NCBI GenBank assembly: GCA_024760545.1
Contig: CP060501.1
Coordinates: 4,356,036 to 4,420,035 of the forward strand
Origin: Nitrospira sp.
GTDB taxonomy: Bacteria > Nitrospirota > Nitrospiria > Nitrospirales > Nitrospiraceae
Reading direction: 5' to 3'
Length of the DNA: 64,000 nucleotides
Positions within the stretch are counted from its first letter, which is position 1. Every line of letters starts with the position of its first letter. The translations under genes were made by a program, and so were the position numbers. Below are positions 28,577 to 37,300 of the stretch, one piece after another. The notes beneath the pieces are model-generated. The model ran no database searches and was not told the origin of the DNA. It saw only the letters and a list, made by a program, of their open reading frames with translations.

Positions 28577-29425
28577 TCAAGACGGAATTCGATGGGGGTC
28601 AGCGCGGTCTCTAAAAAACCTGAACAGCAAATAGCCGTTTATCAGAATCACGATCGACAGAATGCTGTAGGTAGTGACGGGTGAGGCAAGGTTTAATTCA
28701 GTCAAGACTCGAGAGAGGCCAAACCCAACGATCAATCCATCGAACGCCATGCAAATGCGACGGAATGTCTCGGGATCCATCAAGCGAATGAGATATGTTC
28801 CTAAAGGAATTCCGATCATGACACTGGGGATAATGTAAGGAATAATTTCCATACTGCCGGCGCTGTAGAAGCCGATAAATCCATAGGCGATGGCCGTGAG
28901 AGAGGATTCCGCGACGCGTATAACTCCCAATGCGGCCCGGAAGTCCTGCTTGGCGTAACCCTGATTATTGAAGAGAAGAGCAAGCGGGGGGCCGGAAATG
29001 GTCGTGACGGAATAGAGTGTGCCAATTCCCACCCCAAAGGGGACGGCAATGGCACGTTCAGCCTGAATGGGTTTCCGGATGCCGGCGGCCTGAAGCAGAA
29101 TCAAGGGTAACAGAAAGAAATAGGTGACGAACTTGATCCATGCCGGCTGAACCAGAAAGAGAATGTAGCTGCCGATGCCGATTCCGATGACTAAGCCGAT
29201 GAGAATGGGAGTCACCCGTCGCCAGATGTTCGGAACGCTTTTTCGATTCATGAACAGCACATAGCTATTGAGGACAAGTTCAATGAGCACAAGGGCCGGA
29301 TTCAAAATGCGATTGGTGTAAAACAATAAGGCGACAGGAACGGTGATGGAAGAAAAGCCGTACCCCAGCGCGCCATTTACGGTGGCGGCCACAAACGTAA
29401 TCAGGACAAGAACAACTGTATCCAT
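28577..29425 (-). CDS. TauE/SafE-family permease
   Basis: 282 residues, about eight membrane segments, ATG 29425. The early FVAATVNGALGYGFSSITVP is the conserved first TauE motif, echoed by GVGIGTLYSVTTISGPPLALLF in the second half. The family exports sulfite, sulfoacetate or other organic anions. It starts 7 bases after the stop of an Rrf2 regulator, forming a two-gene unit, which points to a sulfur compound as cargo, an inference from the regulator type. Confidence 0.85.
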   Translation of the reverse strand: MDTVVLVLITFVAATVNGALGYGFSSITVPVALLFYTNRILNPALVLIELVLNSYVLFMNRKSVPNIWRRVTPILIGLVIGIGIGSYILFLVQPAWIKFVTYFFLLPLILLQAAGIRKPIQAERAIAVPFGVGIGTLYSVTTISGPPLALLFNNQGYAKQDFRAALGVIRVAESSLTAIAYGFIGFYSAGSMEIIPYIIPSVMIGIPLGTYLIRLMDPETFRRICMAFDGLIVGFGLSRVLTELNLASPVTTYSILSIVILINGYLLFRFFRDRADPHRIPS

Positions 29426-29431
29426 CAAGGG

Positions 29432-29866
29432 TCAGTCCTTGTAGCGGCCGGATGCAAAGTCGGCAAGTGTATAGTGATCCAAAATTCCGGCGATCGCGTC
29501 ACGGACTGTACCCATCACCTGCTGTACCGGGCAGCGCGCCATATTGGCATAAGGACAATCACCGCATTTTTGATACGCCGTCTTACTGACACAGCCGATT
29601 GGAGCGAGGGGACCATCGAGTATGCGGATCACTTGGCCCAGCGTGACATCCTTCGGCGGCTTGATAAGGGTGTATCCTCCCTTTACCCCACGTCGACTGG
29701 AGACAAGCCCGGCTCGTTTGAGCATCAGGAGAATCTGCTCCAAAAATTCGATGGGGATATGCTGTCGAGCCGCAATGTCATGCCGCTGCAGCGTGGCGTG
29801 ACCATGTGCCAGCGTCAGTTCAAGTAAGGCTCGAAGACCGTACTCGCTTTTTTTCGAGAGTTTCAT
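29432..29866 (-). CDS. Rrf2-family transcription regulator
   Basis: 144 residues. Winged-helix regulator: MKLSKKSEYGLRALLEL, IPIEFLEQILLMLKRAGLV, SRRGVKGGYTLIKPP. Four Cys (92, 101, 104, 112) lie in the region that ligates an Fe-S cluster in IscR or NsrR, but their number and spacing (C-x8-C-x2-C-x7-C) differ from IscR. It may sense redox, sulfide or cysteine status, and probably controls itself and the TauE permease. A candidate operator lies just upstream. Confidence 0.85.
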   Translation of the reverse strand: MKLSKKSEYGLRALLELTLAHGHATLQRHDIAARQHIPIEFLEQILLMLKRAGLVSSRRGVKGGYTLIKPPKDVTLGQVIRILDGPLAPIGCVSKTAYQKCGDCPYANMARCPVQQVMGTVRDAIAGILDHYTLADFASGRYKD

Positions 29867-29877
29867 AAAATATGACT

Positions 29878-29891
29878 TTGTTAATCAACAA
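29878..29891. promoter_or_regulatory. Candidate Rrf2 autoregulatory operator
   Basis: TTGTTAATCAACAA: 5-bp inverted repeats TTGTT/AACAA with a 4-base centre. It lies between the likely -10 and the rrf2 start codon (29866), the position expected for autorepression. Confidence 0.45.
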
Positions 29892-29896
29892 GTGGG

Positions 29897-29926
29897 AAAA
29901 TAGGGTACATCTTGGTAGTCCGTCAA
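29897..29926 (-). promoter_or_regulatory. Promoter of the Rrf2-TauE unit
   Basis: Reading the minus strand, TTGACG, a 17-18 base spacer and CTATTT/TATTTT, just upstream of the candidate operator. Only the -35 is a good match. Confidence 0.4.
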
Positions 29927-30186
29927 GATGAAAATTCTGAGGGGCGATGTCGCTGAAGCGCTACTGTGGTGATAGTGTGGCGTTCGTCGAAGGGTGCGTA
30001 TGCTTCTGCGCACGGAAGATGGCCGAGATGAGATCTGGATTGTGAAAAGCTATATAATTCTTCTTCAAAACTTCACAGCGCTCCAGTCGGTTCTCCTGCT
30101 TCGGGGCTCGGACATTCCCGGCTTTTCTTCCCTCCTTGCATCCATTAAGATAGCCATATGAGACTGTTTCTCCGTGAGGGTAATTT
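29927..30186. other. Rest of the 320-base divergent rrf2-radA gap
   Basis: No gene is visible here. A perfect -10-like TATAAT is at 30053-30058 on the plus strand, but no -35 at 17 bases can be seen. It may mark the radA promoter, which would give a leader of about 120 bases. Short plus-strand reading frames (up to about 32 codons) lack an SD and are not called. Confidence 0.35.
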
Positions 30187-31548
30187 TTGAAACCCAAGAT
30201 CGTTTTTTCGTGCCAGTCCTGTGGACACCAAGCGCCACGGTGGCTTGGCCGTTGTCCAGACTGCGGCGGCTGGAACACGATGAAGGAGGAGCGGCAGGCG
30301 GCGACCGGCAAGGGCCGTCCCGCTGCGATGAAAACAGTTCAGGCTGAAGCGACGCCCATTTCCGACATCGAGGTAGTAGGAGAGGATCGTCGGCTCACGC
30401 ACATCGGGGAATTTGACAGGGTTCTGGGGGGTGGCGTGATTCCCGGCTCGGTGATCTTGATCGGAGGAGATCCCGGGATCGGCAAGACGACGCTTTTGTT
30501 GCAAGTCCTGCCGAAGTTGGCGGCGAAGGACACACCTGTTCTGTATGTCTCCGGCGAAGAATCTCCTCGACAAATCAAGATGCGCGGGCAGCGTCTGGGT
30601 ATCGAACACCCGCATTTGCTCATTTTGGCCGAAACTTCCCTTGAACAGATCCTGAGAGCGGTGCAGGACGTTGAGCCGGCTGCCGTGGTGGTCGATTCGA
30701 TTCAAACTGTCTACACGGAACAGCTGACCTCCGCTCCCGGCAGCATTAGCCAGGTGCAGGAGGTGGCCGGTCAGCTCATGTGGTTTGCCAAGCGGGCCGG
30801 AGTTCCTGTCTTCATCATTGGGCATGTCACCAAGGAAGGGGCAATCGCCGGGCCTCGGTTGCTGGAACATATCGTCGATACGGTCTTGTATTTTGAAGGC
30901 GACAAGGGACATAGCTACCGAATCCTCCGAGCCGTAAAAAATCGTTTTGGATCGACGAACGAGATCGGTGTCTTTGAAATGAAGGATGCGGGGCTCGAAG
31001 AAGTGAACAACCCTTCAGAACTGTTCTTGGCGGAGCGCCCTCACAGGAGTACTGGGTCGGTAGTCGTGTCCAGTCTCGAAGGTACCAGACCAATCCTGGT
31101 GGAACTCCAAGCGTTGGTCTCTTCGACCAGCTATGCGATGCCCAAACGGATGGCGAACGGGGTGGAATTGAATCGAGTTTCGCTCTTGCTCGCCGTGATG
31201 GAGAAGCGGTTGGGCGTACACCTCTCCGGACAAGATGTCTATGTGAACGTCGTCGGAGGGATGCATATTGACGAGCCGGCGATCGACCTAGGAATTGTGG
31301 CGGCCGTCACATCAAGCTTGCGGGAGGTGTCTGTCGAGCCTGGGATGTTGGTGTTAGGGGAAGTTGGGTTAGGCGGAGAGGTGCGTGCCGTCAGCCAAGC
31401 CGAAGCGCGCATCCGCGAAGCGGCCAAGATGGGATTTAAACGCTGTATTTTGCCTCAGCGGAATCTGACCAAGCTGGAGCCTATCGAGGGGATGGATTTG
31501 ATCGGCATTCAAGAAGTGCGAGAGGCGCTCGATGCGGTATTGGCGTAA
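30187..31548 (+). CDS. radA: DNA repair protein RadA
   Basis: 453 residues from a TTG start; the frame has a stop immediately upstream and no ATG before the zinc finger, and GAGG lies 7 bases ahead. Domains: four-Cys zinc finger (CQSCGHQAP...CPDCGGW), RecA-like ATPase with Walker A GGDPGIGKTT, the RadA motif KNRFGST, and a C-terminal Lon-like domain. RadA promotes branch migration during recombination. It leads a plus-strand run through to tatC. Confidence 0.95.
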   Translation: MKPKIVFSCQSCGHQAPRWLGRCPDCGGWNTMKEERQAATGKGRPAAMKTVQAEATPISDIEVVGEDRRLTHIGEFDRVLGGGVIPGSVILIGGDPGIGKTTLLLQVLPKLAAKDTPVLYVSGEESPRQIKMRGQRLGIEHPHLLILAETSLEQILRAVQDVEPAAVVVDSIQTVYTEQLTSAPGSISQVQEVAGQLMWFAKRAGVPVFIIGHVTKEGAIAGPRLLEHIVDTVLYFEGDKGHSYRILRAVKNRFGSTNEIGVFEMKDAGLEEVNNPSELFLAERPHRSTGSVVVSSLEGTRPILVELQALVSSTSYAMPKRMANGVELNRVSLLLAVMEKRLGVHLSGQDVYVNVVGGMHIDEPAIDLGIVAAVTSSLREVSVEPGMLVLGEVGLGGEVRAVSQAEARIREAAKMGFKRCILPQRNLTKLEPIEGMDLIGIQEVREALDAVLA

Positions 31549-31588
31549 GAACCAGGGCTGTGCTGATCATTCAACAAGCACCATCGCT

Positions 31589-32419
31589 ATGCGCCAAGCC
31601 TTTCTGTCGGTTGTTGTGCCGTTCGCGGTTATATTGTTGACTGGCTGTGCTCTCATGGCTCCAAAGGAGGAGCTGCCGCTTAAACAGGTGACGGCGGAAG
31701 AATTAACGGCTTTGTTGCGTCAGCGAAATGCGGCGGTTCATTCTCTGAAAGGACTGTTCAGTGCCAAAGTGCGAGGGGGACTCATTCCCATCGTGTCGCG
31801 GGTCGAGGGTGCGGTCTATTATCGTCGGCCGAACGCCCTCCGGCTCAGAGGCTTTACGCCAATCGGGAACGAACTGTTTGAGTTTGTTCAAGCCGATGAA
31901 TGGTATAAGCTCCGTCTGCCCATTGAAGGGAAAGTCTATACCGGTCGCCAATCCGACATGAGAGATCTCGGGAAGCTGGCTCGCTTTTCTCAGTTGAGTG
32001 CCTGGGCCGTCGGCGGCGTGTTGGGAACGAGTTCGATCGCCAAGGATGAGACGGTTAAGTTAGCGGAAGATAAAAACCGATATCGTCTTGACGTCTATGC
32101 GCCGGTAAGCGGGGGAGCTGGCGCATCGCGTCCACCGATCCGCCGCCTGTGGTTCGACCGTCGATTGTTGGTGGTACAGGAAGATCGGCTGGGTTCCAAT
32201 GGAGAGGTGGAAGCGACGATTCAGTACGACGATTTTAGGTCGCTGAACGAGGTGGGGCCTGTTTCAGCAGAAGCAGCCGGCGATCAGGATGCCCGGACGC
32301 TCCGTCCGTTCAAAATTTCTCTTGAGGACGGCCGGGGGCAAGGCACCGTACAGGTCATTTTCCATGAGATGCATCAGAATCAAGCGATCAAAGCGGAAGA
32401 CCTGGGACAGATTTCATAA
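31589..32419 (+). CDS. LolB-like outer-membrane lipoprotein (DUF4292 type)
   Basis: 276 residues from ATG 31589; an earlier in-frame ATG at 31532 overlaps radA and would bury the signal. The lipobox LTGC ends a signal peptide of about 18 residues. The body is a half-barrel of the LolA/LolB superfamily: SLKGLFSAKVRGG, GAVYYRRPNALRLRGF, and FELVQADEWYKLRLP-like central strands. It may carry lipoproteins or other lipids at the outer membrane. It could be the true LolB, but the sequence alone does not decide. Confidence 0.75.
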   Translation: MRQAFLSVVVPFAVILLTGCALMAPKEELPLKQVTAEELTALLRQRNAAVHSLKGLFSAKVRGGLIPIVSRVEGAVYYRRPNALRLRGFTPIGNELFEFVQADEWYKLRLPIEGKVYTGRQSDMRDLGKLARFSQLSAWAVGGVLGTSSIAKDETVKLAEDKNRYRLDVYAPVSGGAGASRPPIRRLWFDRRLLVVQEDRLGSNGEVEATIQYDDFRSLNEVGPVSAEAAGDQDARTLRPFKISLEDGRGQGTVQVIFHEMHQNQAIKAEDLGQIS

Positions 32420-32425
32420 TCAGCG

Positions 32426-33199
32426 ATGAACATTCTCGCGGTTGAAACGGCCACGGCCTGGCAGAGTGTGGCGATCGTCAAAGACGACTTCGTCCTGGCA
32501 CAGCATGAGCAAGAAGCCGGCGGCGCCCATGGATCTCTGCTTTTGCCCGCGATCCATCGACTCCTCGCTCAATCCGAATTACAACTCCGTGACATCGGCG
32601 GCCTCGCGTGTTCGATCGGGCCTGGCTCGTTTACGGGTATCCGTGTAGGTCTTGCGACGTGCCTAGGACTGCGGGCTGCAAGTGGATGTCCATTGGCATT
32701 GGTCCCAACCTTGGAAGCAATGGCGTGGAATGCAGGAACGGCTATGACTCCGGTGTGTCCGGTGTTGATCAGTCGTCGAGGAGAGGTGTACTGGGCGATT
32801 TTTCGCTGGACGCAGGATGGGCGATTGAATCGCGTGTTGGGTGAACAAGTCGGGAGTCCAAGGGCCTTGGCACAGAGCCTCACCGAGCGCACACTGCTAT
32901 TCGGAGCCGGATGGTCCTCGATGGAGCCCGAGATTCGAGCGGCATTGCCCGCGTCTGTGACCGTGACGGTAGGATCTGTAGACGTCTTTAAACCTTCGGC
33001 CGTGCCAGTGGCGTTGCTCGGAATAGAACGGCTTCGACGAGGCGAGATCGCGGATGACGTGGTTGCACCGCTCTATGTTCAGCGAGTCGAAGCGGAAATA
33101 CAGTATGAGCGGTCGGGGGGAGTGTCACCGGTCGTACGACGGCAGAAGCGCATCGAGAAGAAAGTTGCTGAACGATTGGCCAGAGGCCCTCGGCGGTAG
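32426..33199 (+). CDS. tsaB: tRNA t6A synthesis protein TsaB
   Basis: 257 residues. Inactive ASKHA-fold partner of TsaD in making N6-threonylcarbamoyl adenosine at position 37 of ANN-decoding tRNAs. Typical features: ILAVETATAWQSVAIV at the N-terminus, HGSLLLPAIHRLL, and the hallmark IGPGSFTGIRVGLATCLGLR. The basic C-terminal tail (RRQKRIEKKVAERLARGPRR) is an extra of about 25 residues. TsaD is encoded 10 kb downstream on the same strand. Confidence 0.93.
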   Translation: MNILAVETATAWQSVAIVKDDFVLAQHEQEAGGAHGSLLLPAIHRLLAQSELQLRDIGGLACSIGPGSFTGIRVGLATCLGLRAASGCPLALVPTLEAMAWNAGTAMTPVCPVLISRRGEVYWAIFRWTQDGRLNRVLGEQVGSPRALAQSLTERTLLFGAGWSSMEPEIRAALPASVTVTVGSVDVFKPSAVPVALLGIERLRRGEIADDVVAPLYVQRVEAEIQYERSGGVSPVVRRQKRIEKKVAERLARGPRR

Positions 33200-33213
33200 A
33201 ACACATTTGAAGT

Positions 33214-33759
33214 ATGAATAACGGGGCTCTTACTGAGTTTGAGATCCTCCCGGCGACGCCGGATATGTTGCCGGACATCCTCTCGTTGGAAGAGGCTTGC
33301 TTCTCGTCCCCCTGGACGCGCAAAATGCTGGAAGCAGAATTGATCGGAAACCAGTTCGCACATTTTTTCGTTGCGGTGCATGGCGGAGGAGCGGAGGCGC
33401 TGGCCAGAGTCAGCATCATCGGGTACCATTGTTTCTGGATCGTGTTTGAAGAGCTTCGACTGATGAATTTAGCCGTTAGAGCAACCATGCGGAGGCAAGG
33501 GGTCGGGCGTGCTCTTGCGGCTGAAGCTATCCGTCTGGGTCTGGAGCAAGGGGCCACTCGGGCAGTTCTCGAAGTCAGAGCTTCGAATGAACCGGCGCGC
33601 GCGCTCTATGCTCGTATGGGGTTCGCGCAGATCAGCACACGCCCTCAGTACTATACCAATCCCATTGAAGACGCAGTACTCATGGAAATGAGCCCGCTTG
33701 TGATGCACGGTGGCCAACGCCGAAACCGTGTGTCAGCCGGTGGAGGTGAATCAGTCTAA
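33214..33759 (+). CDS. rimI: RimI-like ribosomal protein N-acetyltransferase
   Basis: 181 residues of the GNAT fold. The acetyl-CoA loop is RRQGVGRALAAEAIRLG, followed by EVRASNEPARALYARMGFAQ, which closely matches RimI. RimI acetylates the N-terminal alanine of ribosomal protein S18; other targets are possible. It follows tsaB by 14 bases, the order common in bacteria. The C-terminal 20 residues are non-conserved. Confidence 0.88.
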   Translation: MNNGALTEFEILPATPDMLPDILSLEEACFSSPWTRKMLEAELIGNQFAHFFVAVHGGGAEALARVSIIGYHCFWIVFEELRLMNLAVRATMRRQGVGRALAAEAIRLGLEQGATRAVLEVRASNEPARALYARMGFAQISTRPQYYTNPIEDAVLMEMSPLVMHGGQRRNRVSAGGGESV

Positions 33760-33788
33760 ACAGACTCAACCTAACCAGGAGGTGTCGC

Positions 33789-34028
33789 ATGTTGACGGAA
33801 GACGCGATTGTCGAACAGCTTCGCCACTCCAACACCGAATTCCGGGAACTGGAAGAGTCCCACCATCGCCTGGATCTTGAACTGAATGAGCTGCAGAGAC
33901 GCCATGTCCTGACGCCGACCGAAGAGGTCGAGAAAAAACGGATGCAAAAAGAAAAACTGGCGAAGAAAGACAAACTCGCCGAGCTTATTCGCCACTATCG
34001 CGAACAAGGGCTGCAGCCCACCCAATGA
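33789..34028 (+). CDS. YdcH-like small coiled-coil protein (DUF465)
   Basis: 79 residues, SD GGAGG. Short helical hairpin with the family pattern LEESHHRLDLELNELQ and KEKLAKKDKLAELIR. Members are small cytoplasmic proteins of unknown function. It follows rimI by 29 bases and precedes tatC, from which a hairpin separates it. Confidence 0.78.
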   Translation: MLTEDAIVEQLRHSNTEFRELEESHHRLDLELNELQRRHVLTPTEEVEKKRMQKEKLAKKDKLAELIRHYREQGLQPTQ

Positions 34029-34030
34029 GA

Positions 34031-34049
34031 GGCCGGCCGCCTGCCGGCC
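34031..34049. repeat. GC-rich hairpin between the YdcH-like gene and tatC
   Basis: GGCCGGC / GCCGGCC, a perfect 7-bp stem with a 5-base loop starting 3 bases after the stop codon. There is no U tract, so it may moderate or process the transcript rather than terminate it. Confidence 0.45.
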
Positions 34050-34073
34050 ATCCGCGTAGCTGAATCTGTCGTT

Positions 34074-34850
34074 ATGGAACAGGTTGTCAATCCGCTTGTC
34101 GTCCATATCGCAACCGTCAAGCGACGATTGGTCATCATCGGCGCAACCCTTTTGGGTTCGTTGATTGTGACGTTCTCTTTTTCAGCCGAGATGATCGCTT
34201 GGCTGAATAAACCGTTCCCGAACCAGCTCGCGTTTTATGGACCCACGGAGGCGCTGTTCGCCTCGATCAAGGTCTCGTTGCTCGCGGCCGTCATTCTCAG
34301 CCTCCCCGTCATCTTCTATCAGTGCTGGAAGTTCGTCGAGCCGGCGTTGTTGCCGAAAGAACAACGTTGGGCGATTCCCCTGTTTTGTGTGGCCGGAGGT
34401 CTTTTCGCACTGGGTCTGGTATTTTGCAATTTAGTCATTCTGCCGCTGGTGATCGATCTGTTCGTGAATTTCGGCCTCGACCGAGATATCACGCCCCAGC
34501 TGAGTGTCGGGACGTATATTGATTTCAATGTGAAATTCCTGCTCATCTTCGGCTGCGCGTTCGAATTGCCATTGGTAATGACTCTGGCGGCAATGATCGG
34601 AATGGCATCGGCGCATACGTTTGTGCGGTATCGGAAACATGCCATCTTGTTGTGTCTCATCGTCTCCGCCATCGTCACCCCTGACGCGACGCTCTTTACC
34701 ATGCTCCTGATGGCGGTTCCGTTGATGGTGCTGTATGAGATTGGAATACTCGGCGCCCGCTTGTTCGGCCGGAGCCAGGACCAAAGTGGAGTCGATTTGC
34801 CGCTTGATCCGGATTTGCCCATCAATACTGCCGGAACGAGGGTTCGATGA
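34074..34850 (+). CDS. tatC: Sec-independent translocase TatC, variant
   Basis: 258 residues, six membrane segments in the TatC pattern, with FYGPTEALFASIKVSLLAA, EPALLPKEQR and FGCAFELPLVM. TatC binds twin-arginine signal peptides. The usual N-terminal HLxELRxRL is here HIATVKRRL (residues 11-19): the Glu equivalent to E. coli Glu15 is Thr14, while the partner Glu equivalent to Glu103 is kept as Glu96. No tatA or tatB is in the window. The stop overlaps the next gene by 4 bases. Confidence 0.9.
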   Translation: MEQVVNPLVVHIATVKRRLVIIGATLLGSLIVTFSFSAEMIAWLNKPFPNQLAFYGPTEALFASIKVSLLAAVILSLPVIFYQCWKFVEPALLPKEQRWAIPLFCVAGGLFALGLVFCNLVILPLVIDLFVNFGLDRDITPQLSVGTYIDFNVKFLLIFGCAFELPLVMTLAAMIGMASAHTFVRYRKHAILLCLIVSAIVTPDATLFTMLLMAVPLMVLYEIGILGARLFGRSQDQSGVDLPLDPDLPINTAGTRVR

Positions 34851-35944
34851 CACCTCAGACCGTGAAGGCCAAGCGGATACGAGTCGTCATGTCTGCGATA
34901 CTGATGTGGGGTAGTGTTCTCGGCTTGGCCTCGGCGGAGAGCGTCGGGTCTTCCGATCTCTCGCCGATATCGTCGTCGCCGATGACCTCGGAACCGTTGG
35001 TGACGTCGGGGCCGTTCGAACAATCCGCGGCCAGCGTGCAGGCCCTCGTGATGGCCGGAAACGGGACGATCTATGCCGGATCATTCGGACATGGGATTTT
35101 TCGTACCATGGACCGAGGTGCCACCTGGATGCCGGTCGGAGGGGGTGTCAGTGATCCGTTTATTTTAAGTGTGGCCACAGCGAAAGACGGTGCAGTCTAT
35201 GCCGGCACATTTCGTGGCGGGGTGTTCCGCTCGCGTGATGAAGGGAACACGTGGCAGCCGATCAACGGAGGCCTCAAGCGGCTTGAAGTCAAAGCCCTGA
35301 TGGCGGTCGATCATGAACTGTATGCAGGCACAGGCGATGGTGTGTATCGGCTGAATGACGCTGAAAATTCCTGGGCGCCCGTTACGGCGGGGCTGGATGA
35401 TATTTTGGTTCATGCACTGGCTCGCTCGACCGACGGAACGTTGTTTGCCGGGACTTCCGGGAAAGGCGTCTTTCGGTTCAGCCCTCGTTCATCTGGGTGG
35501 GTGCGGTTGCGACATGGGTTGAAGGATCATGAAGGGATGATCGAAAACTTCATTCGCGTATTGGTCATCGATCAAGACCAGAGTATTTTTGCAGGCACCT
35601 TCGATGGCGGAGTTTTTCGTAGCGCCGACGGTGGGCTAACCTGGCGACCGATCAGCCGGGCGCTGCCCAACGACTCTATCCGGGGTATCGTCTTCAGCGA
35701 CCAGGGATTGGTCGTGGCGACCGGAAACGGGATTTTTAGAACGGTGGACAAGGGCAAGCAATGGATTCCTGTGAATAAAGGGCTGACTAACCTCGCCGTT
35801 CAGGTGTTGATCGGGACCGGAGATAAAGGCCTCTATGCGGGGACGAGCGCGGGAGTGTTTCGAAGCGATGACGGTCACACCTGGGTGGCTGTCAATCAAG
35901 GATTGGAAGCAGGGATGGCGCCGCCGCCCTTTCTCTTTCGATGA
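34847..35944 (+). CDS. Exported BNR/Asp-box beta-propeller protein
   Basis: 365 residues coupled to tatC by an ATGA overlap. A signal peptide (core VVMSAILMWGSVLGLASA) is followed by repeats of the form YAGTxxGGVFRSxDxGxTW, about seven times, typical of Asp-box/Ycf48-like propellers. The signal lacks a twin-arginine, so export is probably by Sec despite the neighbour. Such propellers bind proteins or glycans, or serve as assembly factors. No catalytic sialidase residues are seen. Confidence 0.78.
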   Translation: MTPQTVKAKRIRVVMSAILMWGSVLGLASAESVGSSDLSPISSSPMTSEPLVTSGPFEQSAASVQALVMAGNGTIYAGSFGHGIFRTMDRGATWMPVGGGVSDPFILSVATAKDGAVYAGTFRGGVFRSRDEGNTWQPINGGLKRLEVKALMAVDHELYAGTGDGVYRLNDAENSWAPVTAGLDDILVHALARSTDGTLFAGTSGKGVFRFSPRSSGWVRLRHGLKDHEGMIENFIRVLVIDQDQSIFAGTFDGGVFRSADGGLTWRPISRALPNDSIRGIVFSDQGLVVATGNGIFRTVDKGKQWIPVNKGLTNLAVQVLIGTGDKGLYAGTSAGVFRSDDGHTWVAVNQGLEAGMAPPPFLFR

Positions 35945-35964
35945 TCACTGAAAGGATGCACGCA

Positions 35965-36477
35965 ATGTCGGATATCAACGAGAAGACACGAGCAACAATA
36001 GCCGTGACGAGTAAGGGGCAACCGATGGGAGAAATCATTCTCAGATTTTTCCCGGACGTGGCGCCCGGTCATGTCAGCAACTTTATCAAGCTCTCCAAAG
36101 AGGGGTTCTACAATGGGACGACGTTTCACCGCGTCATTCCCGGTTTCATGATCCAAGGAGGAGATCCGAATAGCAAAGGGTCCGACCGGTCGTCACATGG
36201 AATGGGTGGACCAGGGTATAAGGTGAAGGCTGAATTCAATAGTAAGCCTCATAAGCGGGGCATTGTCTCAATGGCTCGGGCGAATGATCCGGATAGTGCC
36301 GGTTCTCAGTTCTTTATCTGCGTCGCGGACGCCAATTTCCTTGATTGGCAATATACAGTGTTCGGGGAAGTTGTCAGCGGCATGGATGTGGTCGACAAGA
36401 TCGTCACTATGAAACGCGATGGGCGAGACAATCCGTTGGAGCGCGCAGAGATGACCGTGATCGTGAGCGAAGGGTAG
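35965..36477 (+). CDS. Cyclophilin-type peptidyl-prolyl isomerase
   Basis: 170 residues from ATG 35965 (AAGGA 8 bases upstream); in-frame ATGs at 35941 and 35956 are alternatives. Cyclophilin core: FHRVIPGFMIQGGDP with the catalytic Arg, SAGSQFFI, and LDWQYTVFGEV. No signal peptide, so it acts in the cytoplasm. The start follows the propeller gene within the same transcript. Confidence 0.92.
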   Translation: MSDINEKTRATIAVTSKGQPMGEIILRFFPDVAPGHVSNFIKLSKEGFYNGTTFHRVIPGFMIQGGDPNSKGSDRSSHGMGGPGYKVKAEFNSKPHKRGIVSMARANDPDSAGSQFFICVADANFLDWQYTVFGEVVSGMDVVDKIVTMKRDGRDNPLERAEMTVIVSEG

Positions 36478-36483
36478 TGTGTC

Positions 36484-37209
36484 ATGCAGGTTGAATCGGC
36501 ATGGCGGTCCACCGCAGTAATTATGACCTTAGTTCTCGTCCTCCTCGGTTGCGCCACTCCTCATGTGCCGGCACGGATCGTCTATGAAGATCCGGTCAAT
36601 TACGTCCGATTGGAGGAAGATGCGGATGTGCTCGCTGAATGGCCGCCGGGTCACCATACCCATCCATTCGTGATGGAGCCGGAAAAAATACGCACGATTT
36701 TGTCGGGCATGAAGGTGCGGGAACATCGGGTTGCGCTGCAACGCTGGATACAAGGTGAATCCCCGTTAGTTCCGGCCTTCACCGATGAGGAACTGGCGCT
36801 CCTGTCTATGCGGATATCGGAGGCACTGGCGGAAGCGAAATACAACGAACGCGTCACCTTCTACTTGAGCCAACCACAAACCTTCGCGAGGAGAATTATT
36901 ACGACAGGCGGGCTGTATGTTCACGGAACTGAGATGCATATTCTGCTGGGAAACTGGCGGATCATTTACGGTATTCCGGCCTATGGGATGATCTACGATC
37001 GGCGTTATCCGATGCGACCAACCGCAGCAAAAGGCTTCGACCTGATCTTTCAGCCTGCTGAAGCCGTTATTCCTGTGAGGAGCAGTCTGCTCGACGGGGT
37101 TTTGGCCAACGCCAAAGACGAACTTATCATCGATTTAACTAAACTTGAGCATGCTGAGCCGGCGGTTTCTTTCAAACTGTCTTGCGTGCATGGTGAGGCC
37201 GTCTGCTAA
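36484..37209 (+). CDS. Lipoprotein of unknown function
   Basis: 241 residues. Signal peptide with lipobox LLGC (VLVLLGCATP). The mature part has a FVMEPEKIRTILSGM segment and a strand-rich C-terminal half (GNWRIIYGIPAYGMIYD, DELIIDLTKLE). I do not recognise the family. It starts 6 bases after the cyclophilin stop and appears to close this operon. Confidence 0.7.
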   Translation: MQVESAWRSTAVIMTLVLVLLGCATPHVPARIVYEDPVNYVRLEEDADVLAEWPPGHHTHPFVMEPEKIRTILSGMKVREHRVALQRWIQGESPLVPAFTDEELALLSMRISEALAEAKYNERVTFYLSQPQTFARRIITTGGLYVHGTEMHILLGNWRIIYGIPAYGMIYDRRYPMRPTAAKGFDLIFQPAEAVIPVRSSLLDGVLANAKDELIIDLTKLEHAEPAVSFKLSCVHGEAVC

Positions 37210-37300
37210 CAGCAGCGTGGCTGACTACCGGCTCATCCCATCAGCCGAAGCCGCAGGGTCAGGAAGGATGGAGAGCGTGGACGGACGGCTCTTGCCTGGG

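Noticed and set aside
30145-30912. 255-codon minus-strand frame across radA
   Set aside because: Lies wholly antisense to the conserved RadA ATPase domain, has no motif, and is an artefact of GC-rich codon use.
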